Assembly (NCBI GenBank): GCA_046263255.1
Contig: JBHELD010000041.1
Coordinates: 16,998 to 80,997 of the forward strand
Direction of reading: 5' to 3'
DNA: 64,000 nucleotides
From: JALZEG01 sp046263255
Lineage (GTDB): Bacteria > Actinomycetota > CADDZG01 > WHSQ01
Part shown: piece by piece, positions 15,882 to 25,910 of the stretch
How positions within the stretch are numbered: the stretch's first letter is position 1
Layout of the letters: each line of letters begins with the position of its first letter
The notes under the pieces: generated by a model
Database searches by the model: none
What the model was told of the DNA's origin: nothing
The model's input: the letters and a program-made list of their open reading frames with translations, nothing else
Program-made: the position numbers and the translations under genes

Positions 15882-15954
15882 TGGGGGCGAGGCATGCGAG
15901 CGGGCGTTTGCCGGTCGAGGTCCGGGCGTGGTTGCCGTCTGCGTCGCCTAACCA

Positions 15955-15963
15955 AGGGTAGCA
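15955..15963 (-). promoter_or_regulatory. Extended -10 promoter of carD
   Basis: TGCTACCCT on the minus strand: a TGN extension followed by a TANNNT hexamer, identical to the element six bases upstream of ftsH. No matching -35 is visible, which is tolerated with an extended -10. Confidence 0.4.
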
Positions 15964-15995
15964 CGACGGCGGTCGCGGAGCCCTCGGCCCGCGGG

Positions 15996-17345
15996 TCACC
16001 CGCGGCGACGCGCGACGGTTTCGTCCGGGGCCCGGAGCGCGAGCGGCAGCGCGTCGCGCAGGCTCGCTGCGTGACGGACCTCGATGCGCGGGTCGTCGAC
16101 CGCCGCGTGGCGCGGGACGACGGCGCGGCGGAACCCGAGCCGCGCGGCCTCCGCGAGGCGGCGCTCGGTTCCGGGGACGCGCCTGATCTCGCCGGAGAGC
16201 CCCACCTCGCCCAACGCGACCGTGAGCTCGTCGACCGGGACGTCTGCGACGGCCGACTCGATCGCGAGGCACAGCGCGAGGTCGGCTGCGGGCTCCTTTA
16301 CCGCGAGGCCACCGGCCGCCGACGCGAAGAGGTCCTTCTTCGCGAGACGGGTGCCGGCCTTCTCGAGCACGCCCGTGAGCATCGCCAGCCTGCGCGCGTC
16401 GACACCGAGAGCCACACGCCGCGGTTGGACGAGGTCGCTGTGGGCCGCGAGCGCCTGGAGCTCGACGAGCACCGGACGGGACCCCTCGAGCCCGGGAAAG
16501 ACGATCGACCCGGAGACGCCGGGGCAGCGGTCTGCGAGCAGCAGCGAGGACGGATCCGGGACGGTCGCGAGACCGTCCCGCGCCATGACGAAGACGCCGG
16601 TCTCCTCGCAGGAGCCGAACCTGTTCTTCGACGCGCGGAGCAGGCGCAGGCTCGCGGAACGGTCGCCTTCGAGGGAAAGGACCGCGTCCACGAGGTGCTC
16701 GAGAGCGCGCGGGCCGGCGACGGTGCCGTCCTTCGTGACGTGCCCGACGAGCACGACCACCGTGTGCGTCGCCTTGGCGTGACGCGCGAGCGCCGCGGCG
16801 GACTCCCGGACCTGGACGAGCGAGCCCGCCGGCTGCTCGAGGGCCGGATCCTCGACCGTCTGGATGGAGTCCACCACGAGCAGCGCAGGCCTCTCCGCCG
16901 TGGACGCGCCGAGGATCGACGGGAGCGAGGCTTCGGCGACGGCCGTTATCGCGCCGCCGTCGACCCCGAGCCGCTCCGCCCGCAGCCCCACCTGCGCGAG
17001 CGACTCCTCGCCGGTCGCCAGCAGCACCCGGCGGCCCGCCGCCGCGACGCCGGCCAGCATCTGGAGCACGAGCGTCGACTTCCCGACCCCGGGCTCGCCC
17101 GCGAGCAGGACGACCTCGCCGGGGACGAAGCCGCCGCCGAGCACGCGGTCGACCTCGGAGCTCCCGGTACCGGTGCGAGGTGCCGGTGCCGCGGGCGCGG
17201 CAAGGGTCGCAACCGTCGCCGCGGGTCTCGCCGGCGCGGGGGCCTGGGCGGTGCTCCAGTCGCCACACTGGGGACAGCGGCCGAACCAGCGCGGGGACTC
17301 GTGCGCGCACGACGCGCAGCGGAACGGTGCGAGGCGGGTGGCCAT
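15996..17345 (-). CDS. radA: DNA repair protein RadA
   Basis: RecA-like ATPase that drives branch migration in recombination repair. The 449-aa protein has the N-terminal zinc finger (CASCAHESPRWFGRCPQC, about residues 10-27), Walker A GEPGVGKST (about 88-96), the RadA-specific KNRFG motif within SKNRFGSCEETGVF (about 235-248), and a C-terminal Lon-protease-like domain beginning around residue 290 (ALGVDARRLAMLTGVLEK). The ATG at 17345 is at the expected place. In Mycobacterium and Bacillus it neighbours disA and clpC; here disA is missing and a 10-kb island separates it from clpC. Confidence 0.95.
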   Translation of the reverse strand: MATRLAPFRCASCAHESPRWFGRCPQCGDWSTAQAPAPARPAATVATLAAPAAPAPRTGTGSSEVDRVLGGGFVPGEVVLLAGEPGVGKSTLVLQMLAGVAAAGRRVLLATGEESLAQVGLRAERLGVDGGAITAVAEASLPSILGASTAERPALLVVDSIQTVEDPALEQPAGSLVQVRESAAALARHAKATHTVVVLVGHVTKDGTVAGPRALEHLVDAVLSLEGDRSASLRLLRASKNRFGSCEETGVFVMARDGLATVPDPSSLLLADRCPGVSGSIVFPGLEGSRPVLVELQALAAHSDLVQPRRVALGVDARRLAMLTGVLEKAGTRLAKKDLFASAAGGLAVKEPAADLALCLAIESAVADVPVDELTVALGEVGLSGEIRRVPGTERRLAEAARLGFRRAVVPRHAAVDDPRIEVRHAASLRDALPLALRAPDETVARRRG

Positions 17346-17380
17346 GTGAAGACGCTAACGAGGGTGTGTGACGAAAACGC

Positions 17381-20275
17381 TCAGTCGGCGACGCGTAGGG
17401 CTACCGCCGGCGGGATCTGCGAGGCCTGCTGCGCCGGCCACGCCGTCGCCAGCAGAGACGCCAGCAGCGACACCGCGCACAGGACCGAGACGTCGAGCCA
17501 CGGCACCTGGAACTCCACGCCCTGCCCGAAGTCCCCGTTCGCCACGAGCTGTGACGCCGTCACGAGCGCGAGGACCGTCCCTAGCAGGATCCCCTCCACC
17601 GCGGTGAAGCCCGACTCCAGCAGGAACGCGCGCCGCACCATGCCCGGCAGGAATCCCAGCGACCGCAGCACCCCGATCTCGCGCCGGCGTTCCCTCACCG
17701 CACGCACCATCACCACGCCGAGCCCCGCGATGCCGACGAGCAGCCCCAGCGCGAGGTACCCCTGCATCAGCCGGAGGAACTGCAGGTTCACGCGGCCGAA
17801 CTCCTCGACCCGAGCCCGAAACGTCACGGCCTCCACCCCGTTCTCGACCAGCTCTCCCTGAAGACGAGCGGCCGTCCGGCGTGCGCCGGTCTCGGAGCCC
17901 TCCGCCGCGACGTAGAAGCGCGACGGCGTGACGCTGTCCCGCAGCAGCTTCCGGAACTCGGCCGTGCGGCTCAGGTAGGCGCCCGAGAAGGCGAAGTCGT
18001 TCCCGCCGAGGGCGATGATCTCCTTCGTCGCGCGCTCGCCCGTCAGCGGGTTCACGACCGTGAGCCGCTCCCCGACCTCGACGAGGCTGCCGGTGGGGCC
18101 TCCGCCCTCGACCAGGAAGAACTCGGGCACGATGACCGCGTCCGGGTCCGCGACGAGCGCGCGCCACGCGTCCTCGTCCGTGGCGAAGCGTGCCGGCCTC
18201 TCCTCGAGCGCGGGCGGCCCTCCTTCGACGAACGCTCCGTCGATCCCCGACACCGTCCACGGCTGCGGCTCGCGATCCGCCTGGGAGCCGGTCGTATGCG
18301 ACTCCGTCACGAACAGCGCGCTGCCGAAGTGAAGCGACGCGACCCGCCCGACGCCGTCGACGGCAGCCACGTCCTCGACCGAAGCCGGGTTGCCGGGCGA
18401 GGAGTCGACCAGGATGTCGTACCCCCCCGCCTCGCGGCGCGTCGTGTCCTCGACCTGCCCGCCGAAGATGCGCGCGAGCACGGCGATGAACACCATCGTG
18501 AACACCACGAGCGAGAACATCGCGAGCGTGAGCCCGGTGCGGACGCGGCGCGCCAGCGGGTACGCGAGCCCCAGCCTCAGCGCGAGGCTGCGTGCGGCGA
18601 TCCGGTGCAGAGCGCCCTCGAGGTTCTCCTGCGTCTGGCTGAGCAGGACCACGCCCGAGACGTTCAGTAGCACGCCCTGGAGGACGAAGACGAAGATGTC
18701 GCCGCCCTCGAAGATCCTCCCGCCGAGGATCCCGTTTCCGAAGATCCCCCAGGCGAGCGCCGCGATCGCGACCGCGAGCAACGCGGCGCGGCGCGTGACC
18801 AGCTGGCGGAGGGCCGGGAGCAGCGCGAAGCCGAACGCGGGCGGTCCCGCGAGAAGGCCGGCCCACATGTTCTCGCCGGCGAGGCTGGCGACGAACCACC
18901 CCGCGGCCCCCGCTGCGGCCGCGCACCCCAGCACCAGCGTGGCCGTCCGCGTGTGCTCCTGCCTCGGATCCGGAAGGTCGCGGATCGCGCGGATGATGTT
19001 GATGCGGCTGATCCTCAAGCTGGTCCCGAAGACGGTGACGAGCGAGATCAGGATCCCGGCGCAGAACCCGGTGACGATGCTCGCGGCCTCCATCGAGAAC
19101 GCGAGCTCCAGCGCGAAGTCGCCGAACCCGCTGAAGATAGGCGCGGCCACGACGACGATCGCGTAGCCGACGCCGATCCCGAGCAGCGACCCGAGGAGCC
19201 CCGACGGCACCGAGTAGAGCCCGCCCTGGATGTAGAAGCTCCTGACGAGGTCCGAGCGGCGCAACCCGAGGGCACGCAGCATGCCCAGCTGAGACTTCCT
19301 CTCCTCGGCAAGCATCACGAAGATGTTCACGAGCAACAGGACCCCTGCGACCACCGCGAACGAGCCGATGCCGAGGAACAGCTCGGAGAACATCTGCCCC
19401 TGCTCCTCCGCGGCGTCGAGTACGTCCTGCTTGTAGCTGTCGATGCGCAGCGACGATCCCGGGCCGAGCGCGTCCTCGATCAGCGCGCGCACCTCCTGCG
19501 TCAGCGCGGCCCCCTGCTCGACTCCGCCGCGGTTCGACACGAGGACGGAGGCGAGCGGGGGCCGCGCTCCCGGCGGCAGGTCGTCGCCGGCGGTCGCGGC
19601 GATCGTGCCGGGAGCTACGAACGCGTTCGGCGAGAACGTCTCGAACCCGGTCCAGAAGCCGGCGACGCCGAGCCGGGGAAGGACGCGCACGACCTCGAGC
19701 GGCACCGACCTTCCGTACAGCGACGCGCGCACCTCGTCCCCGGGCCCGGCTTCCAGGGTCCCGGCGAGGTCCTCGGTGATCGCCACCTCCCCCGGGCGCG
19801 GCGTCTCGCCCGAGATCCCGGTCGCGGCGGGGTCGCCGCCGAAGGCGCGTGCGGCGTCGAAGTCGACCTCCACCAGCTGCGCCGACGGCTCCGCCAGGGC
19901 GTCGCCGCCGCGCTCCACCGAGACGGGCGCGGGGGCGCGCAGCAGCGACAGCACGCCGTCGACGCGAGGATCGTCGAGCGATGCCAGCTCCGCCCTCAGC
20001 GCCTCCGCGCGCTCCGGGTCCGGGACCGTGACGCCCTCGTCGATCGGGCCGAGCTGCGTCGACGCCGTCACGCGGATCGAGGAGTCGAGCGTGTCGCCGA
20101 CGACGAAGCTCCCCGTGATGATCGCGGTGCCGAGGAGGCTCCCGGCGATCACGAGCAGGGTCTCGCTGCGCCGCCGCAGCGCGTCGCGCACCGCGAGGCG
20201 GCGCAGCATCGGCCGCCGCGCCATCTGGTACGCCGCTCCTCCGAGCGCGAGCGCCACGAGGACGAGTGGGAACAT
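17381..20275 (-). CDS. ABC transporter permease, double FtsX/MacB domain
   Basis: 964-aa permease with two FtsX-type halves. An N-terminal membrane segment is followed by a large extracellular domain (about residues 55-260), three to four membrane segments (about 270-420), several central segments (about 450-560), a second extracellular domain (about 590-815) and three C-terminal segments (about 830-950) ending near the family motif AWPAQQASQIPPAVALR. Such permeases pump lipoproteins, peptides or cell-wall ligands outward or act mechanically, rather than importing. It starts nine bases after the ATPase gene, an obvious operon. Substrate unknown. Confidence 0.88.
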   Translation of the reverse strand: MFPLVLVALALGGAAYQMARRPMLRRLAVRDALRRRSETLLVIAGSLLGTAIITGSFVVGDTLDSSIRVTASTQLGPIDEGVTVPDPERAEALRAELASLDDPRVDGVLSLLRAPAPVSVERGGDALAEPSAQLVEVDFDAARAFGGDPAATGISGETPRPGEVAITEDLAGTLEAGPGDEVRASLYGRSVPLEVVRVLPRLGVAGFWTGFETFSPNAFVAPGTIAATAGDDLPPGARPPLASVLVSNRGGVEQGAALTQEVRALIEDALGPGSSLRIDSYKQDVLDAAEEQGQMFSELFLGIGSFAVVAGVLLLVNIFVMLAEERKSQLGMLRALGLRRSDLVRSFYIQGGLYSVPSGLLGSLLGIGVGYAIVVVAAPIFSGFGDFALELAFSMEAASIVTGFCAGILISLVTVFGTSLRISRINIIRAIRDLPDPRQEHTRTATLVLGCAAAAGAAGWFVASLAGENMWAGLLAGPPAFGFALLPALRQLVTRRAALLAVAIAALAWGIFGNGILGGRIFEGGDIFVFVLQGVLLNVSGVVLLSQTQENLEGALHRIAARSLALRLGLAYPLARRVRTGLTLAMFSLVVFTMVFIAVLARIFGGQVEDTTRREAGGYDILVDSSPGNPASVEDVAAVDGVGRVASLHFGSALFVTESHTTGSQADREPQPWTVSGIDGAFVEGGPPALEERPARFATDEDAWRALVADPDAVIVPEFFLVEGGGPTGSLVEVGERLTVVNPLTGERATKEIIALGGNDFAFSGAYLSRTAEFRKLLRDSVTPSRFYVAAEGSETGARRTAARLQGELVENGVEAVTFRARVEEFGRVNLQFLRLMQGYLALGLLVGIAGLGVVMVRAVRERRREIGVLRSLGFLPGMVRRAFLLESGFTAVEGILLGTVLALVTASQLVANGDFGQGVEFQVPWLDVSVLCAVSLLASLLATAWPAQQASQIPPAVALRVAD

Positions 20276-20284
20276 CGGGTCGTG

Positions 20285-21010
20285 CTAGCCCGGCCGCGCC
20301 TCGGCGGTGATCGCGCCGTCGCGCATCTGGATCACCCGCCCTGCCTGCGAACCGATGGCGGGGTCGTGCGTGACGAGGACGACGGTCAGCCCGTCGCGGT
20401 TGAGCTCCTTCAGGAGCTCCACGATCGTCCCGGCGGTCTCGGTGTCGAGGTTGCCGGTGGGCTCGTCCGCCCACACCATCGCGGGATCCCCGGCGAGCGC
20501 GCGTGCGATCGTGACTCGCTGCTGCTCGCCGCCCGATAGCTCGTTCGGACGGTGCGCCTTGCGGTGCCCAAGCCCGACCCGCTCGAGCGTCGCCTCCGCG
20601 CGGATGCGCGCGCCGCGCGGAGCGGTGCCGGCGAGGAGCAGCGGAAGCTCCACGTTCTCCGCCGCCGTGAAGACCGGGATGAGGTTGAACGACTGGAAGA
20701 TGAAGCCCATGTGCGCGGCGCGGTGCCGGCTCCTCAGCGCGTCGGGCATCGCGTGGATATCCTCGCCCTCCACCAGGACCGTCCCGGCGTCGATCTCGTC
20801 GAGCCCCGAGAGGCAGTTGAGCAACGTCGTCTTTCCGGACCCCGACGGACCCATCACCGCCAGGAACTCGCCGCGGGCGATCGTGAGGTCGACTCCCACG
20901 AGCGCCTCGACCTCGTCGGCCCCCGTCCTGTAGACCTTCCGAACGCCGGAGGCGGCGAGGATCGCGCCGGGCGCCGCGCCGGTGCGGCGCGGCGCGACGG
21001 CCGGTCTCAC
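20285..21010 (-). CDS. ABC transporter ATP-binding protein (LolD/MacB type)
   Basis: 241-aa ATPase partner of the FtsX permease. Walker A GPSGSGKTT (about residue 58), Q-loop FIFQSFNLIPVF, signature LSGGEQQRV, Walker B MVWADEPTGNLD and H-loop VTHDP are all intact; the SFNLIP Q-loop context is typical of the LolD/MacB group. The GTG at 21010 was chosen because it overlaps the upstream gene's stop as GTGA; a longer open frame beyond it is a shadow. It forms an operon with the small membrane protein upstream and the permease downstream. Confidence 0.9.
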   Translation of the reverse strand: MRPAVAPRRTGAAPGAILAASGVRKVYRTGADEVEALVGVDLTIARGEFLAVMGPSGSGKTTLLNCLSGLDEIDAGTVLVEGEDIHAMPDALRSRHRAAHMGFIFQSFNLIPVFTAAENVELPLLLAGTAPRGARIRAEATLERVGLGHRKAHRPNELSGGEQQRVTIARALAGDPAMVWADEPTGNLDTETAGTIVELLKELNRDGLTVVLVTHDPAIGSQAGRVIQMRDGAITAEARPG

Positions 21011-21477
21011 TCGTCGAAGACCAGCCACGCGATGCACAGGCCCACGAAGAGCAGGCACGCGAGCAGCGCGGCGTCGAGCTGCCGCGGCTGGATGCCCGCA
21101 TCCTTCAGGAGCCCGGCGAGGAGCGCGACCAGCGCGACGCAGACGTACAACGCGATAGCGACCAGATATGCGGCCTTCGCCACGGTCGCGCGCCGGAACA
21201 TCGGCTCCGGCCCCCTCTGGAGGACGACCAGCCCGATCGCGCCGGCGACGGCCGCGATGCCGAAGGAGGCCCGCCACAACGCCTCGCTCTCGGGATCGAG
21301 GAGCGAGAGCAGGCTCATCATCCCGGGCAGGGCGAACTGGAGGGAGATCGCGAACGCGGCGCGCCTGCGTTCGGGACGACCGCGCCATTCGGCGCGGCGC
21401 GCCTGCACGACGATCCACCAGAGACCCAGCAGGGTGAAGCTCGCGTTCGCCCCGACCTCGTAGAAATCACGCAGCAC
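21007..21477 (-). CDS. Small integral membrane protein of unknown function
   Basis: 156-aa protein with four hydrophobic segments (about residues 9-26, 43-60, 67-85, 97-120) and probably a fifth at 130-153. No motif is recognised. It has a GTG start, and its stop overlaps the start of the ABC ATPase gene as GTGA, so it is first in a three-gene ABC operon and may be an accessory of that exporter. Confidence 0.65.
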   Translation of the reverse strand: MLRDFYEVGANASFTLLGLWWIVVQARRAEWRGRPERRRAAFAISLQFALPGMMSLLSLLDPESEALWRASFGIAAVAGAIGLVVLQRGPEPMFRRATVAKAAYLVAIALYVCVALVALLAGLLKDAGIQPRQLDAALLACLLFVGLCIAWLVFDE

Positions 21478-21572
21478 GTGGGCAAGTTACCCGACGCTCT
21501 CCGCGGCGGCCACGCGGGCGTCCGGGCGCGGGTGCGGCGGGGGACCGGTACTCGGCAGCAGAGCGGTAACGG

Positions 21573-23186
21573 TCAGGCGACGGGAGCGGCGACCTTGTCC
21601 GGTACCACCGCGACGGTCTTGCGGCGGGAGCGCGTGACCCTGTCGCGGCCCATGCGCTTGCTCTCGTACAGCGCCTCGTCCGCCGCCTTCACCAGGGCCG
21701 CGGCATCGCTCGCGTGGAGCGGGAAGGTCGCGACGCCCGCGCTCGCGGTGACCGGGACGGCGCCTTCCATCTCCGAGATCAACCGGCGGAGGCGCCCCGC
21801 CGCGCTGAACGACTCCTGGGTGCTGCAGCCCGGCAGGAGCACGGCGAATTCCTCGCCGCCGTAGCGGGCGGGTACGTCGAACTCGCGGCAGGCGCCGCCG
21901 AGGGCGTTGCCGACCTCGTGGAGGATCCGGTCGCCCACCTGGTGGCCGTGCGTGTCGTTCAGCTGCTTGAAGTGGTCGATATCGAGCATGACGAGCGTCA
22001 GCTGCTCGCCGTTGCGCTTCGCCCGCGCGATCTCCTTGTCGAGCGCCGCCTCGAAGAACCGCCGGTTCGCGATCCCGGTGAGGCCGTCGGTGTCGGCCAT
22101 CCGGCGGATCTCCTCCAGCAGCCACGCGTTGCGGAGCGCCAGCGCGGCGTGCGACGAGAACTGGCCGAGCGTCGTGATGATGCGACGCTCGATACGGCTC
22201 GACCGGCCGCCGTGCTCGACCGCGAGCACGCCGAGAGGAGCGGCGTCTGCAAACAGCGGGACGATCAGTATGTTCCGTGCTCCCGGAAGGAGCCGCGCCA
22301 GCCGCGGGTCTTCCCCGGCGTCGAACTGCCGCACGAGCGACGTCTCGCGAGCCTTCCACGTCTTCGCGACGATCGCATCCAGCCCGAGCGCCGCGTCGTC
22401 CTCCGCGTCGACCCCGTGGGCCGCCACGAGGGACATCTCGCCGGACGGGCTGGCGAGGATCACGCCGCGCTTGAAGTCGAACGCGTCGCAGACTCTGTCG
22501 AGGAACGTGGACGCCACCGTCAGCGGGTCCGTGACGTTCTCGAACTCCACGCCCATCTCGTTCAGCGCCTCGAGATCGATCTTGCGACGGCGGAGCTCCT
22601 TCTCGTTGACCGAGGAGAAGACCGCGGTGCCGAGGGCGACGAGCCAGAACGCCATCACGTTGAACACCGACGGCCGGTACGTCAGCGCGCCGACGTCGCC
22701 GTTCGCCGGGTCCACGCCCTGAGGCGTGAGGATGCCGGCGAGCTGCCCGTGGAACACGACGAAGAACAGCAGCGAGTGCCACAGCGCGATCTTGAGGCCG
22801 GTCCGGTACGACGCGAGCAGCGTGACCGCGATCAGGTGGAGGTAGAGCAGGAACCGGAGCGGGCTCTGCGCGAACCCGGTCGCATACATCGTGCCCGCGA
22901 GGTAGACGCCGTCGATCAGGAGCATTCCCGCCACGACGTACAGCCCCCGGGCCTTCCCGCGGCGGCGAAGGGCCTCGGTGATGCCGGTCAGGCAGAAGTA
23001 TCCGGCCGAGACGACGACCAGGTCGCGGAGCGACGCGCCGACGAACTGCGACGCGAACATCGCAGACGCGAGGACGACGGCGACGAAGCCGGCGCGCAGC
23101 GCCTGCAGGTATCCCATCCGCTCGGCGAGCGAGACGATCTCCGGCGACGCCGAGCGCGCCGTCGCCTGCCCGTTGTTCGTGGTCAT
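21573..23186 (-). CDS. Membrane GAF-GGDEF diguanylate cyclase (copy 1)
   Basis: 537-aa protein predicted to make c-di-GMP from two GTP. Six membrane segments (about residues 30-185) include a strongly conserved block around [20 protein letters not shown] coiled-coil-like linker ([20 protein letters not shown]) leads to a GAF domain (about 225-360) and a GGDEF domain (about 375-530). The catalytic signature is RYGGEEF; the product-inhibition site REFD lies five residues before it, so the enzyme looks active and feedback-inhibited. Its ATG overlaps the stop of the stalk gene as ATGA. It is a close paralogue of the protein at 24303-25910. Confidence 0.92.
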   Translation of the reverse strand: MTTNNGQATARSASPEIVSLAERMGYLQALRAGFVAVVLASAMFASQFVGASLRDLVVVSAGYFCLTGITEALRRRGKARGLYVVAGMLLIDGVYLAGTMYATGFAQSPLRFLLYLHLIAVTLLASYRTGLKIALWHSLLFFVVFHGQLAGILTPQGVDPANGDVGALTYRPSVFNVMAFWLVALGTAVFSSVNEKELRRRKIDLEALNEMGVEFENVTDPLTVASTFLDRVCDAFDFKRGVILASPSGEMSLVAAHGVDAEDDAALGLDAIVAKTWKARETSLVRQFDAGEDPRLARLLPGARNILIVPLFADAAPLGVLAVEHGGRSSRIERRIITTLGQFSSHAALALRNAWLLEEIRRMADTDGLTGIANRRFFEAALDKEIARAKRNGEQLTLVMLDIDHFKQLNDTHGHQVGDRILHEVGNALGGACREFDVPARYGGEEFAVLLPGCSTQESFSAAGRLRRLISEMEGAVPVTASAGVATFPLHASDAAALVKAADEALYESKRMGRDRVTRSRRKTVAVVPDKVAAPVA

Positions 23187-24202
23187 TCGAAGCTCACCAT
23201 GTCCTTTGTCGAGTCCACGGGCGCGTAAGCGAGCTTCGGATCCCTCCGGTCGAGCTCACCCTGGAACAGCAGGAACAGCAGCACGGCGATCGCGAGCGTC
23301 AGCGGGAACGCGAACTCCTGGACCGCCTTGCCGGCGGTGCGCGCGAGCTCGCCGAGCGATGCTCCGAGCGGGACGCGCAGCCCGAAGGCCGTGCCCGCGT
23401 TCTCCGGCGCCACGACGGAGCTCCCCTTCACCTGGATCGAGGCCCCTCCGCTCGCGAGCTCGTCTATCGCCCCGAGCAGGGCCGGACCGGGGCCACCGCC
23501 GTCCCCGGGGAACAGGAACGAGGCGCGCCGCGGGTCGTCCGTCTCGGTCGGCGCCAGCGGTTCGACCCCGACCGGCTGCGTCGGGTCCGCTACCGGCGGC
23601 GTCGGCTGGACCGGCACGTTCGGTCCCTGGGGCGCCAGGGGCGTCGGATCCGCGGGCGGGGGCGCCGGCGGCTGTGTCGCCACGGGCGGAGGCGTGATCA
23701 CCGGGAGCTGGGTCGCAGGAGGCGGCGTGACCACGGGAGTCGGCGTCGCGGGGGGGTTGGTCGGACTCGGCGAGGGAGACGGCGGGGGCTGGGTCGGCTC
23801 CGGCGGCTTCGTGGGCTGCGGCGACTGGGTCGGCGCGGGCGAGCTCGTGGGAGTCGGCGTCGGCGTGGGGGCCGGCGTCGGCGTGGGGGCCGGCGTGGGG
23901 TCCTCGCCGGGCGCAACCGTAGGCGTGGGGGTCGGCTCCTCCGACGGAGGGGGAGGGGTCGGCGCCGGGGACTCGGTCGGGGTGGCGGTCGGGGATTCGG
24001 TCGGGGTGTCGGTCGGGGGTGGAGGCGTCGGCGTGGCGGTCTCGCACTTCTTCTCGTTGCCGGTTCCCGGCTTGTCGCACGACGAGCTAGGCGCTCCCAT
24101 CGCGGTGGGGAGGAACGTGAACGCCTGCAGGAGCGCGAACGACAGCACCAGCGCCGCGAAGAGACGCCTGGAGTCGGTCGTTACCGCACCCCCACGGTTC
24201 AC
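23183..24202 (-). CDS. Exported Pro/Thr-rich stalk protein with conserved cytoplasmic tail (copy 1)
   Basis: 339-aa protein. Signal peptide at about residues 13-35 ([20 protein letters not shown]), then about 190 residues of low-complexity Pro/Thr/Ser/Glu (a wall-spanning stalk), a short globular region (about 245-300), one membrane helix ([19 protein letters not shown], about 294-312) and a 25-residue cytoplasmic tail containing [19 protein letters not shown]. The tail is nearly identical to that of the paralogue at 25907-27511. The GTG at 24202 has AAAGGA before it. The stop overlaps the downstream diguanylate cyclase as ATGA. Function unknown; coupling to the cyclase is inferred. Confidence 0.8.
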   Translation of the reverse strand: MNRGGAVTTDSRRLFAALVLSFALLQAFTFLPTAMGAPSSSCDKPGTGNEKKCETATPTPPPPTDTPTESPTATPTESPAPTPPPPSEEPTPTPTVAPGEDPTPAPTPTPAPTPTPTPTSSPAPTQSPQPTKPPEPTQPPPSPSPSPTNPPATPTPVVTPPPATQLPVITPPPVATQPPAPPPADPTPLAPQGPNVPVQPTPPVADPTQPVGVEPLAPTETDDPRRASFLFPGDGGGPGPALLGAIDELASGGASIQVKGSSVVAPENAGTAFGLRVPLGASLGELARTAGKAVQEFAFPLTLAIAVLLFLLFQGELDRRDPKLAYAPVDSTKDMVSFE

Positions 24203-24302
24203 TGCCGGTCCTTTCCCCTGAAGCCCCGCGCCGCCCTCGGCCCGGGATGCTCTGGTAAATATCGGCACGCAGGCCGCCGCATTGAGCGGGAAAAGGGGGT
24301 CG

Positions 24303-25910
24303 TCAGACCGCGGACCCGACGCTCTCCGGCTCTTGGGCGGGACCGGCGGGGACCGCATCGGACCGGGTCGACACGTCCCGGCCCCTCCGCTTCGACTCGT
24401 AGAGCGCCTCGTCCGCGGCCCGCACGAGAGCGGCCGCGTCGCGCGCGTTCTGCGGCAGCGTCGCGACCCCTGCGCTCGCCGTGATGCCGAAGTCGCCGCT
24501 GGCCGCCGCCACGGCGGCGCGCAGCCGGTCCGCGGTCGCGATCGCTTCGGCGGGTCCGCAGCCGGGCAGCAGGACGACGAACTCCTCGCCGCCGTACCGC
24601 GCGGCGGTGTCGAACTCGCGCGTCGCGTCCGCCAGCGCCCGGCCGGTCGCACGCAGGACGCCGTCTCCCACCTGGTGACCGTGGCGGTCGTTGAGCTCCT
24701 TGAAGTGGTCGATGTCGAGCAGGACCAGGGCGAGGTGCTCCCCGGTGCGTGCGGCGCGAGCGACCTCTCGCTCGAGGGCCGTCTCGAGCGACCTGCGGTT
24801 GCTCAGCCCCGTCAGCCCGTCCGTGTCGGCCATCCGGCGGACCTCTTCGAGCAGCCACGCGTTGCGCAGCGCGAGCGCGGCGTGCGACGTGAACTGCCCC
24901 AGTGTCGACAGGATCCGGCGCTCGATGCGGTGCGAGCGCCGCCGCGCCTCCGCCACCAGGATCCCCAGCGGGTTCCCGTCCGCGACGAGCGGCGTCACGA
25001 GCAACGTCCGCGGGTTGGGCACGAGGTCCGAGAGCACCGGGTCGGCGTCGGGGTCCAGCGCGTCGACCAGGATCGTCTCGCGCCGTCGCCACGCCTCGGC
25101 AACCAGGCCGGCGTCCGCAGGCACCGCGTCGCCGGCGCCGCCGGTGCCGTGCGACGCGAGGACCTTCAGGTCGCCCGAGGGACCGGCGACCACGAGCCCG
25201 CGCCGGAACCCCAGAGCGTCGCAGAGCTTCGTCAGGTACGTCTCCGCGACCTTGCCGGCGTCTGTGACGCTTTCGAACTCGACCCCCATCTCGTTGAGGG
25301 CCTCGAGGTCGTTCTTCCGCCGCCGCAGCTCGCGCTCGTTGAGGAACGAGAACACCGCGGTCCCGAGGGCCACCAGCCAGAACGCCATCACGTTGAAGAT
25401 CGAGGGGCGGTACTCGACTCCCTCGGCACCGACCATCTGGAGGCTCGGCCCCCGGGGGTCGAGCAGGTCCGCCAGCTGAGCGTGGAAGACCACGAAGAAC
25501 AGCAGAGAATGCCACAGCGCGATCTTCAGCCCCGTCCGGTAGGACGCGAGGAGCGTCACCGCCACGAGGTGCAGGTAGAGCATGAACCGCAGCGGGCTCT
25601 GGACGAAGCCGGTCAGGTACATGATCCACGCGAGGTAGACGCCGTCTGCGAGGAGCATCCCCGCGACGACGTAGAGATGACGTCCGCCCCCGATGCGGCG
25701 GACGCCTTCGATCAGCGCGGTCAGTGCGAAGTACCCGATCGAGACCAACACGACTTCGCGGAACGACGCGCCTACGAACCCGGGGAAGGCGAGGGCGGAG
25801 CCGAGCGCGACGGCGACGAAGCCCGCGCGCAGCCCCTGCAGGTATCGCATCCGCTCGGCGAGCGAGACCATCTCCGCGGAGCGTCCGGGCCCGCTTCCCC
25901 TGACCCTCAT
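24303..25910 (-). CDS. Membrane GAF-GGDEF diguanylate cyclase (copy 2)
   Basis: 535-aa paralogue of the cyclase at 21573-23186, with the same architecture: six membrane segments (about residues 25-180), linker [23 protein letters not shown] domain and GGDEF domain. The active-site RYGGEEF and inhibitory-site REFD are intact. The membrane part is the most conserved between copies (for example [20 protein letters not shown] in both), whereas the GAF domains differ more, as if the membrane region were held by a common partner and the GAF had specialised. The ATG overlaps the stop of the longer stalk gene as ATGA. Confidence 0.92.
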   Translation of the reverse strand: MRVRGSGPGRSAEMVSLAERMRYLQGLRAGFVAVALGSALAFPGFVGASFREVVLVSIGYFALTALIEGVRRIGGGRHLYVVAGMLLADGVYLAWIMYLTGFVQSPLRFMLYLHLVAVTLLASYRTGLKIALWHSLLFFVVFHAQLADLLDPRGPSLQMVGAEGVEYRPSIFNVMAFWLVALGTAVFSFLNERELRRRKNDLEALNEMGVEFESVTDAGKVAETYLTKLCDALGFRRGLVVAGPSGDLKVLASHGTGGAGDAVPADAGLVAEAWRRRETILVDALDPDADPVLSDLVPNPRTLLVTPLVADGNPLGILVAEARRRSHRIERRILSTLGQFTSHAALALRNAWLLEEVRRMADTDGLTGLSNRRSLETALEREVARAARTGEHLALVLLDIDHFKELNDRHGHQVGDGVLRATGRALADATREFDTAARYGGEEFVVLLPGCGPAEAIATADRLRAAVAAASGDFGITASAGVATLPQNARDAAALVRAADEALYESKRRGRDVSTRSDAVPAGPAQEPESVGSAV